This document shows positions 23,255 through 30,273 of a DNA stretch of 64,000 nucleotides, piece after piece. Position numbers and translations under genes: made by a program. Every line of letters begins with the position of its first letter. Position 1 is the stretch's first letter. The notes under the pieces were generated by a model, which did not search any database, was not told where the DNA came from, and saw nothing but the letters and a program-made list of their open reading frames with translations. The DNA is from Faecalibacterium sp. An122 (GTDB lineage: Bacteria; Bacillota; Clostridia; Oscillospirales; Ruminococcaceae): positions 1 through 64,000 of the forward strand of contig NZ_NFLL01000010.1 in NCBI RefSeq assembly GCF_002160895.1, given 5' to 3'.

Positions 23255-23745
23255 AGGCGGGATTGTGGTATAATAGCTGCGAGAGCAGCTATTTGACCAA
23301 GAAGTGCACGCTCCGCGCGGATTGGTATTTGTCCGCTCCGGCGGACACGGTATAATAACCGCTAAGGCGGTTATTTGACCAAAAGGTGCACGCTTCGCGT
23401 GGGTCGGTTTTTGTCCGCTTTGGCGGACACGGTATAATAACCGCTAAGGCGGTTATTTGACCCAGAAGTGCACGCTCCGCGTGGGTCGGTTTTTGCCCGC
23501 TCTGGCGGACACGGTATAATAGCTGCAAAAGCAGCTATTTGACCCAGAAGTGCACGCTCCGCGTGGGTCGGTTTTTGCCCGCTCTGGCGGACACGGTATA
23601 ATAGCTGCAAAAGCAGCTATTTGACCCAGAAGTGCACGCTCCGCGTGGATTGGTTTTTGTCCGCTTTGGCGGACACGGTATAATAGCTGCGAGAGCAGCT
23701 ATTTGACCCAGAGGTGCACGCTCCGCGCGCGGGGCATTTGTCCGC
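23255..23745 (+). repeat. Six-unit 82-bp tandem array with promoter-like and hairpin modules
   Basis: TATAAT recurs at 23269, 23351, 23433, 23515, 23597 and 23679, exactly 82 bp apart. In units 2-6 a TTGTCC or TTGCCC sits 16 bp upstream, so each could be a plus-strand promoter. Three inverted repeats recur: (T/C)CCGC..GCGG(A) between -35 and -10; ATAGCTGC/GCAGCTAT or ATAACCGC/GCGGTTAT over the start point, with paired changes on both arms; and CACGC-TCC-GCGTG followed by GG and a T-run. No protein is implied, since 82 is not a multiple of 3. No gene lies between the tRNA and 23893. Confidence 0.85.
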
Positions 23746-23892
23746 CCGAGAATACAGGAAACGGTGCGGCGATCGAACCGATTGATTTCGGGAGAAAGGG
23801 CACAGAACAGCATCCGGGCGATGCGGCCCGGTCAGAGAGAGCGGAGGGGTTGGGATGAAACACAACAAGCTACAGTACAGGGAGGCGGTCTG

Positions 23893-25197
23893 ATGCCCCA
23901 GACGAAAAACACCCGAACCACCACCCGGACGGCTCCCAGAGGCCGGAGCCGGGGCCGGAAAAAGTCCGGGGGCAAGGTAACCCGGCGGGCTTTTCTGGCG
24001 GGAGCCGGGGCGGCGGCCGTGGGGGCGGGAGCCCTCTGGCTGAGCCGGCAGAGCTGGATAACAGGCCCCGAGTCCCGTTCTTCCGGGCCGGGGGCCGGAG
24101 AATACCGGGCCATGTGGATCAGCTACATTGAGCTTCAGGGGATGGATTATGCCTCGGCGGAGGGGTTCCGGGCCCAGGCCGCCGCCATGATGGACAACTG
24201 TGCCGCCCTGGGGCTCAATACGGTGCTGGTTCAGGTGCGGCCCTTTGGGGACGCCCTCTATCCCAGCGCCCTCTATCCCTGGAGCCATATCTGTACCGGC
24301 ACCCAGGGGGTGGACCCCGGCTTTGACCCGCTGGACATTCTGTTGACCGAGGCCCACAACCGGGGCCTTTCCCTGGAAGGCTGGATCAACCCCTACCGGC
24401 TGCGGGCGACGGCCTCGTCGCCGGCCCAGCTGGCGGCGGAAAATCTGGCCAACACCCACCCGGAATGGGTGGTGGAGGTCAACGGCGGCCTTTATCTCAA
24501 CCCGGCCATCCCCGAGGCGGCGGCCTATGTGGTGGAAGGGGTGGCCGAGCTGGTGCGGAATTATCCGGTGGACGGGGTGCATTTTGACGACTACTTCTAC
24601 CCCACCACCGACCCTTCCATTGACGCGGCCCAGTTTGCCGCCAGCGGCGCCGCCGATCTGGCCGGCTGGCGGCGTCAGAATGTCACCGCCCTGGTCAAGG
24701 CGGCCCACGACGCCGTCAAGGCCAAGGACCCCACCCTGCGGTTTGGGGTCAGTCCCCAGGGCAACCCCGACAACGACCTGAACCAGCAGTACAGCGACGT
24801 TTACGCCTGGCTGGAGGCCTCCGGGGAGGAGGCCGTGGTGGATTACCTCTGTCCCCAGCTGTACTGGGGCTATGGATACCGGCTGTCCAGCGGGTCGGAC
24901 CGGTTCGCCTATGAGAACATCCTCCCGGAATGGCTGGCCATGCCCCGGGGGTCTGCGGCCCTGTACATCGGGCTGGGGGCCTGGCGGATTGGGGACGGCG
25001 ACGGCGGCTCGGACGAAAACAGCGTGGCACGGTGGTCCACCGGGCGGGCGCTGGCCGATCAGGTGGCGGACCTGCGGGCCCAGGGGGCCGGGGGTTATGC
25101 CTTGTACCGGTACGGTTCCCTGTTCGGAAATGAGGCCTGGCCCCAGCTGGCCGGGGCCGAGTGCGCGGCCCTGACCGAGGCAAACGCCCCAGAATAA
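23893..25197 (+). CDS. GHL10-type glycoside hydrolase-like protein, Tat-exported
   Basis: 434-residue protein of the glycosyl-hydrolase-like 10 (DUF187) family. The N-terminus is Arg-rich with a twin-arginine signal (TRRAFLAGAGAAAVGAGALWL, about residues 35-55). The catalytic-type TIM barrel follows: YRAMWISYIELQGM, NTVLVQVRPFGDALYPS, GWINPYRLRA, PVDGVHFDDYFYP and VDYLCPQLYWGYG. Family members act on the cell surface, probably on peptidoglycan or other glycans; one member (YngK) lacks a proven substrate. ATG 23893 follows GGGAGGCGG. It lies directly downstream of the 82-bp array, whose promoters point toward it. Confidence 0.88.
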   Translation: MPQTKNTRTTTRTAPRGRSRGRKKSGGKVTRRAFLAGAGAAAVGAGALWLSRQSWITGPESRSSGPGAGEYRAMWISYIELQGMDYASAEGFRAQAAAMMDNCAALGLNTVLVQVRPFGDALYPSALYPWSHICTGTQGVDPGFDPLDILLTEAHNRGLSLEGWINPYRLRATASSPAQLAAENLANTHPEWVVEVNGGLYLNPAIPEAAAYVVEGVAELVRNYPVDGVHFDDYFYPTTDPSIDAAQFAASGAADLAGWRRQNVTALVKAAHDAVKAKDPTLRFGVSPQGNPDNDLNQQYSDVYAWLEASGEEAVVDYLCPQLYWGYGYRLSSGSDRFAYENILPEWLAMPRGSAALYIGLGAWRIGDGDGGSDENSVARWSTGRALADQVADLRAQGAGGYALYRYGSLFGNEAWPQLAGAECAALTEANAPE

Positions 25198-25209
25198 GGC
25201 CGGAAAAGG

Positions 25210-25238
25210 TTGTGTCTAAGAGGAAAATGCGGTATACT
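25210..25238 (+). promoter_or_regulatory. Promoter of the lipoprotein operon
   Basis: TTGTGT (25210-25215), 17-bp spacer, TATACT (25233-25238); about 75 bp before the lipoprotein start. Confidence 0.6.
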
Positions 25239-25313
25239 AACAAGAAGTGATTGGAACACAACCACCAACGAGAATGAAAACGGGGCAAAGCGGCGTCTCT
25301 GCCCGGAGGTCTT

Positions 25314-25862
25314 ATGGAACGGAAAACAAAGATGAAACGGTTTTTTGCGCTGGTGCTGGCGGCGGCGCTGACCCTCAGCCTGGCGGGATGTGAGAGCATC
25401 AAAAACGGGGTGGCCAGCCTGATGGGCTTTTCCAACACCGCCCAGGAAGAGGACACCGAAAACTGGGCGGCGGCCACCACCGATCCCATCATGCTGCCCG
25501 AGGGCACCGATTCCACGGCCCAGTGGGCCAACGTGGTGTCAAACGGCACCCTCTACGGCATTTACAATGGCATCTGGAAGCGGAACACCGGTTATTTCCA
25601 GGTGGCGGGGGATACTCTGACCATCACGGCCTGCGGCACCGCCGAGGGCGTCCAGGAGTACAAGCTGGCTCTGTGGAAAAAGGTGGACGGCGGGGCCCAG
25701 TATGTGGACGGCTCCACCGGCTATATCCGCACCGACGGCACCAATTACCGCTATACCATCACCGGGCTGGACCCGTCGGCCCAGTACCGCATCACCGTCT
25801 CGTACGACTCGAGCCGGTATTATCTGTACGGAATGTTTGCAGCTGAGGGAATTGTGGGATGA
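25314..25862 (+). CDS. Lipoprotein of unknown function
   Basis: 182-residue protein with a lipoprotein signal (MKRFFALVLAAALTLSLAGC, lipobox LAGC, Cys about residue 26), so it should be membrane-anchored outside the cell. The mature part is beta-rich with YRYTITGLDPSAQYRITVSYDSS, a fibronectin-III/jelly-roll-like strand pattern. I do not recognise a named family. ATG 25314 has GGAGGT close upstream; ATG 25332 would give a more standard signal length but lacks an RBS. Its stop overlaps the next start (ATGA at 25859). Confidence 0.75.
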   Translation: MERKTKMKRFFALVLAAALTLSLAGCESIKNGVASLMGFSNTAQEEDTENWAAATTDPIMLPEGTDSTAQWANVVSNGTLYGIYNGIWKRNTGYFQVAGDTLTITACGTAEGVQEYKLALWKKVDGGAQYVDGSTGYIRTDGTNYRYTITGLDPSAQYRITVSYDSSRYYLYGMFAAEGIVG

Positions 25863-26791
25863 AAGTACAAACAAGAAACACCTTTTTGCTGGTGCTCTGC
25901 GCCCTGATCTGGGGCCTGGCCTTCGTGGCCCAGAGCGCCGGCTCGACGTTGGCGCCCTTTGCCTTTCTGGCCTGCCGCAGCTGGCTGGCCATCGTGTTCC
26001 TGTGGCCCCTGTGCCGCGTCTTTGATGCGGTCCATCGCCGCCGCGGGGAGCCCGCCGGCCCGCCCCAGGGGGAGGCCCGCCGCATTCTGCTGCGGGGCGG
26101 CCTGATCTGCGGCACCTTCCTCTTTGCCGCGTCGGCGGCCCAGCAGATTGGCATTACCCTCAACCCCTCCACCGCCAAGGCCAGCTTCATCACCGCCATG
26201 TATGTGGTCCTGGTGCCGGTGGTGGGGCTTCTGTTCAGCCGCAAGAGCCCGGCCCAGATCTGGGGCTGTGTGGTTCTCTCGGTGGCGGGCCTCTACCTGC
26301 TGTGCATGCAGGGAGACTTTGGCGGGGTGGAGCTCAGCGACGGCATTCTGCTGCTGTGCGCCGTGCTGTTCACCTTCCAGATTGTGTCGGTGGACCACTT
26401 CTCCCCCCAGGTGGACGGCGTGCGGCTGAGCATGCTGCAGTTTCTGGTGGTGGCGGTGGAGAGCACCATCGCCTCCTTCCTCACCGAGACGGTGACCCTG
26501 GCCGACATCACCGGCGCGGCTCTGCCGGTGCTCTACTGCGGCATCCTGTCCAGCGGCGTGGGCTATACCCTCCAGATTCTGGGCCAGCGGGACCTGAACC
26601 CTGCCATTGCCAGCCTGGCCATGTGCCTGGAGAGCGTCTTTGGCGCCCTGGGCGGCTGGCTGCTTTTGAGCCAGAGCCTCTCGGTGCGGGAACTGTGGGG
26701 CTGCGCCCTGATCTTTGCCGCCGTGGTGGGCGCTCAGCTGCCGCTGGGCCGCCTGATCCGGCGGCCGGCCCGCAGCAGCCGTGGCGGCTAA
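25859..26791 (+). CDS. EamA-family (DMT) transporter
   Basis: 310-residue drug/metabolite transporter with two EamA repeats and ten predicted helices (FLLVLCALIWGLAFVAQSAG ... PVLYCGILSSGVGYTLQILGQRDLNPAIASLAMCLESVFGALGGWLLL). The second-repeat signature is clear. Substrates of the family vary (amino acids, nucleotides, drugs). It starts in a 4-bp ATGA overlap with the lipoprotein gene and overlaps the following YgjP-like gene by 11 bp, so this is one operon. Confidence 0.9.
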   Translation: MKVQTRNTFLLVLCALIWGLAFVAQSAGSTLAPFAFLACRSWLAIVFLWPLCRVFDAVHRRRGEPAGPPQGEARRILLRGGLICGTFLFAASAAQQIGITLNPSTAKASFITAMYVVLVPVVGLLFSRKSPAQIWGCVVLSVAGLYLLCMQGDFGGVELSDGILLLCAVLFTFQIVSVDHFSPQVDGVRLSMLQFLVVAVESTIASFLTETVTLADITGAALPVLYCGILSSGVGYTLQILGQRDLNPAIASLAMCLESVFGALGGWLLLSQSLSVRELWGCALIFAAVVGAQLPLGRLIRRPARSSRGG

Positions 26792-27332
26792 GCAAGAGAC
26801 AACCCAGCTGCGTCAGGCCGGCGGCATCTGCTACCAGCTGACCCGGCGAAGGGTGAAAAATCTGAATCTCCGGGTCCGTTCCGACGGCACCGTGGCGGTG
26901 AGCATCCCCATGCGGGCCTCCCTCCGCCAGGCGGATGCTTTCGTGACGGCCCATGCGGAGTGGATCCAACAGGCCGTCCTGCGCCAACAGCGCCGGGCGG
27001 CCCGTCCTCTGCCCGACCGGGCCGCGGCCCTGGAACATTTCACCGCCCTGAGCCGGGCGGTGTTTCCCTCCTTTGCCGAGGCGCTGGGGGGACAGATGCC
27101 GGTCATCAAGGTCCGGGCCATGACCAGTCGCTGGGGCGTCTGCGTCCCCGCCAAACGGCAGATTACCTTTGCCCTGGCCCTTTGGAACGAGCCCGCTGCG
27201 GCCCAGGAATATGTGGTGGTGCATGAATTCTGCCATTTCCTGGTGCCCAACCACAGCCCGGCCTTCTGGGCCCAGGTGGAACAGCGGATGCCCGACTGGA
27301 AAGCCCGCCGCGCCCTGCTGCGGGAGAAATAA
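26781..27332 (+). CDS. YgjP-like metallopeptidase-domain protein (DUF45)
   Basis: 183-residue SprT/WLM-related zinc hydrolase domain: LRVRSDGTVAVSIPM near the N-terminus, RAMTSRWGVC, and VVHEFCHFLVPNHSPAFWAQVEQ with HExxH-like HEFCH plus a downstream His. YgjP-family proteins are small putative metallopeptidases of unknown target. It starts with GTG 26781 inside the end of the EamA gene, so translation is coupled. Followed after 20 bp by the flippase gene. Confidence 0.85.
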   Translation: MAAKQETTQLRQAGGICYQLTRRRVKNLNLRVRSDGTVAVSIPMRASLRQADAFVTAHAEWIQQAVLRQQRRAARPLPDRAAALEHFTALSRAVFPSFAEALGGQMPVIKVRAMTSRWGVCVPAKRQITFALALWNEPAAAQEYVVVHEFCHFLVPNHSPAFWAQVEQRMPDWKARRALLREK

Positions 27333-27352
27333 AAACCGGGAGGTACAAATCT

Positions 27353-28849
27353 TTGGAAAACCGTCGTGTCCCCCAGGAGGGACAGAATAAATACAGCAAG
27401 CTGGCCGGCAATACCCTGATTTTTGCCATTTCCAGCTTTTCGTCCAAACTGCTGACCCTGATTGTCCAGCCTTTCCTGACCTACGCCATGCGGGACGTGG
27501 AGAGCATGGGCATTTCCAAGCTGCTGAGCCAGTGCGCCAACCTGCTGATCCCCTTTGTGTCCATGGGCATGAGCAACGCCATCATCCGCTTTGGCCTGGA
27601 CCGCGGCAACAGCAAAAAGCAGGTCTTTACCAACGGCCTGTTGACCATTCTGCTGGGCTATGGCATTCTGCTTTTGTTCTGGCCGCTGCTGCGGCAGGTG
27701 CCGGGCGTGCAGGGGTATGAGATTCTCCTGTGCGTGTATGTGCTCACCAGCTGCCTGCGCACCCTCTGCACCCAGTTCATCCGCAGCCGCGAGATGAACC
27801 GTCTGGTGGGCGTGGACGGCGTGCTGTGCACCTTCGCCACCCTGATGTTCTATGTGCTGTACCTGGTGGTGCTCAAGATGGGCGCCGAGGGCTACCTGCT
27901 GGCCATCATCTGCGGCGACGTCACCAGCAGCCTGTTCCTGTTCTTCACCGGCAAGCTGTGGCAGTACATTGATTTCAGCTACATCAACCGCACCCTCTGG
28001 AAAGAGATGCTGCGGTTTTCCCTGCCCATGATCCCGGCCCAGATCAGTTTCTGGATCATCAACGCCTCGGACATGTTCTTTGTCAACGCCATGTGCGGCG
28101 GCATCCAGGGCCGCAGCGGCGCCGAGTGGAGCGGCCTTTTGTCCACCGGCTATTTCCTGCCCACCATCCTGAGCACCCTGGGCACCATCTTCTACGACGC
28201 CTGGCAGCTGTCGGCGGTCACCGAAGAACAGGACCGGGGCCGGTTCTTCACCACCGTGTTCCGCAGCTATTCCAGCGTCATGTTCTGCTGTGCGGCGGGC
28301 ATCCTCTGGCTGTGCCGGCCGGTGATGCTGGTCATGAAGTCCAGCTATTTTGATGCCTGGCAGTTTGTGCCCTACCTGACCCTGGCGGCGGTGTTCACCT
28401 GCTTCACCCAGTTCATGAACAGCATCTATGTGGTCTACAAGCGCTCCACCCACAGCCTCTACACCATGCTGGCGGGCGCCATTGCCAACTGCATCCTCAA
28501 CTATCTGGGGATTCTCTGGTTTGGCCCGGTGGGCGTCACCTATGCCTCTTTCCTGTCCATGGCGCTGGTCTTTGTGCTGCGGGCCATCGACAGCCGCAAG
28601 ATGATGGATCTGCGGCTGGAGCCCATGCACGTTCTGGTGAACGTGGTCTTTCTGGTGATTGAGGCGGGCATCACCCTGGCGGAGGTGCCCTGGTACGGCC
28701 TGTGGACCGGCCTGCTGTGCGCCGTGGTCATCCTCTACAATTTCAAGGGCGTCTGGGCCATGGGCCGGGTCATCCTTCCCCGCCTGCTGGGCCGCCGCGC
28801 CGCCCCCCTCGTCGCCTTCCTGGACCGTTACTTCTTTGAAAAAAAGTAA
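27353..28849 (+). CDS. Polysaccharide flippase, Wzx/MurJ-like (MOP superfamily)
   Basis: 498-residue membrane protein with about 12-14 helices, starting KYSKLAGNTLIFAISSFSSKLLTLIVQPF, the typical N-terminus of the polysaccharide_synt family. LKEMLRFSLPMIPAQISFWIIN is the mid-protein repeat. Such proteins flip lipid-linked saccharides across the membrane. The start is TTG 27353, supported by GGGAGGT (27338-27344). No glycosyltransferases flank it, so its glycan is unknown; it is the last gene of the run starting at 25314. Confidence 0.87.
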   Translation: MENRRVPQEGQNKYSKLAGNTLIFAISSFSSKLLTLIVQPFLTYAMRDVESMGISKLLSQCANLLIPFVSMGMSNAIIRFGLDRGNSKKQVFTNGLLTILLGYGILLLFWPLLRQVPGVQGYEILLCVYVLTSCLRTLCTQFIRSREMNRLVGVDGVLCTFATLMFYVLYLVVLKMGAEGYLLAIICGDVTSSLFLFFTGKLWQYIDFSYINRTLWKEMLRFSLPMIPAQISFWIINASDMFFVNAMCGGIQGRSGAEWSGLLSTGYFLPTILSTLGTIFYDAWQLSAVTEEQDRGRFFTTVFRSYSSVMFCCAAGILWLCRPVMLVMKSSYFDAWQFVPYLTLAAVFTCFTQFMNSIYVVYKRSTHSLYTMLAGAIANCILNYLGILWFGPVGVTYASFLSMALVFVLRAIDSRKMMDLRLEPMHVLVNVVFLVIEAGITLAEVPWYGLWTGLLCAVVILYNFKGVWAMGRVILPRLLGRRAAPLVAFLDRYFFEKK

Positions 28850-28854
28850 CCCCC

Positions 28855-29763
28855 GCTTTTTCGAGAAAAAGCTTGGCAAAAAGCTTTTTACCTGGTACCG
28901 CTGACTGCTGTGGGCCTCACAAACCCCTGCCGGCGACGAGGTCTCAGCGGCTTTAGGAGGCTCCCGGGCTGCGCCCCGGTACGATGCAAGGCTCAAGCAG
29001 AACCTGATTTTCTCTTTTTGAGAAAAAGCAGGCAAAAAGCTTTTTACCTGGTACCGCTGACTGCTGCGGGCCTCACAAACCCCTGCCGGCGACGAGGTTT
29101 CAGCCGCTTTAGGAGGTTCCCGGGCTGCGCCCCGGTACGATGCAAGGCTCAAGCAGAACCTGATTTTCTCTTTTTGAGAAAAAGCTTGGCAAAAAGCTTT
29201 TCACCTGGTACCGCTGACTGCTGCGGGCCTCACAAACCCCTGCCGGCGACAAGGTTTCAGCCGCTTTAGGAGGTTCCGGGGCTGCGCCCCGGTACGATGC
29301 AAGGCTCAAGCAGAACCTGATTTTCTCTTTTTGAGAAAAAGCTTGGCAAAAAGCTTTTCACCTGGTACCGCTGACTGCTGTGGGCCTCACAAACTCCTGC
29401 CGGCGGCAAGGTTTCAGCCGCTTTAGGAGGCTCCCGGGCTGCGCCCCGGTACGATGCAAGGCTCAAGCAGAACCTGATTTTCTCTTTTTGAGAAAAAACA
29501 GGCAAAAAGCTTTTCACCTGGTACCGTTGACTGCTGCGGGCCTCACAAACCCCTGCCGGCGGCAAGGTTTCAGCTGCTTTAGGAGGCTCCCGGGCCGTGC
29601 CCCGGTACGATGCAAGGCTCAAGCAGAACCTGATTTTCTCTTTTCGAGAAAAAGCAGGCAAAAAGCTTTTTACCTGGTACCGCTGACTGCTGCGGGCCTT
29701 ACAAACCCCTGCCGGCGACGAGGTCTCAGCCGCTTTAGGAGGTTCCCGGGCTGCGCCCCGGTG
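28855..29763 (+). repeat. Tandem array of six 156/157-bp repeats
   Basis: The junction ACCTGGTACCG recurs at 28890, 29046, 29203, 29360, 29516 and 29672, giving spacings of 156, 157, 157, 156 and 156. Each unit begins with a terminator-like stem (CTTTTTNNGAGAAAAAG) and AAAGCTT palindrome, contains GGTACC, a core with TTTAGGAGG, and ends CCCGGTACGATGCAA. Long frames open on both strands across it because 156 is a multiple of 3, but they are periodic and broken by the 157-bp units; I treat it as non-coding. Confidence 0.85.
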
Positions 29764-29930
29764 AGTCCAAAGTTTTGCGAGGCCGAATCTGTCTTTTATT
29801 TTGATGTGCTGTTTTCCAGTAGATGGGAAAGCTCCATAAGTACAAGATCTCCGCTTCTGCTTCCCGCAGGGGCGGGGATTTTTGGTTTTATAGAGCTTTT
29901 GCGGGGGCCTGAAAACCAGGTTTGAGGTGG
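29764..29930. other. Non-coding spacer after the repeat array
   Basis: No gene is seen. A stem of ATCTCCGC with GCGGGGAT (about 29849-29880) followed by TTTTTGGTTTT resembles a plus-strand terminator. It may end read-through from the flippase operon. Confidence 0.4.
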
Positions 29931-30068
29931 TTTGCATCGTACCGTGCCGCAGGCACAAACGCCGGGTGCGAGCCGGAACATAACGGTCCCGCGGAACCTT
30001 GGGAGACCCGGAGAGTGTATGGTACACAGTGAAAAGTCTTTTGCTTACTTTTCTTCTAGAAAAGTAAG
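29931..30068 (-). repeat. Dispersed GGTACC/GGTACGATGCAA repeat, type A, inverted
   Basis: Reads on the minus strand as CTTTTCTAGAAGAAAAGTAAG-like stem, GTGTACCATACACTCTCCGG..., ending CGGTACGATGCAAA. It shares ends with the tandem units and interior with the copies at 36110 and 36674. No coding sequence. Confidence 0.7.
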
Positions 30069-30150
30069 GGGCTTGACGCAGAGAGGAAAATCCCTTAAAA
30101 TAAGAGCAGGCCCTGTGGTGGGGCCTACAAAACTTTTGTTTTGGTGCGGG

Positions 30151-30202
30151 AAAAGGCCCCGGGTCAGCTGTCCCTTATGGGACGGTGAGCTCGGGGCCTT
30201 TT
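30151..30202. terminator. Strong bidirectional hairpin
   Basis: AAAAGGCCCCG/CGGGGCCTTTT outer stem with inner GTCCC/GGGAC. It works as a terminator in either direction and separates the repeat region from the AAA gene. Confidence 0.7.
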
Positions 30203-30218
30203 CTATGGATACGGAAAA

Positions 30219-30262
30219 CAAAAAGCCCCTGTCCGGCCGGCGCATGCCGGGGCAGGGGCTTT
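30219..30262 (-). terminator. Terminator of the AAA gene
   Basis: Minus strand: CAGGGGCTTT partner CCTG stem (30222-30262) with inner CCGGC pairing, followed by TTTTTG. It lies 11 bp past the AAA stop. Confidence 0.8.
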
Positions 30263-30273
30263 GGTGTTGGGGG

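Noticed and set aside
23255-23745. CRISPR array
   Set aside because: Units are repeats throughout, with no variable spacers, and there are no cas genes.
23289-23813. Minus-strand frames with repeated peptides across the 82-bp array
   Set aside because: 82 is not a multiple of 3, so each unit shifts frame and three overlapping short frames result. No RBS or start is convincing.
26831-29152. 773-residue minus-strand frame opposite the YgjP-like and flippase genes
   Set aside because: Shadow of well-identified plus-strand genes, extended through the repeat array.
28910-30027. Long frames on both strands with a 52-residue repeat
   Set aside because: The 156-bp period keeps frames open on both strands at once, the 157-bp units break them, and related single copies elsewhere are clearly intergenic.
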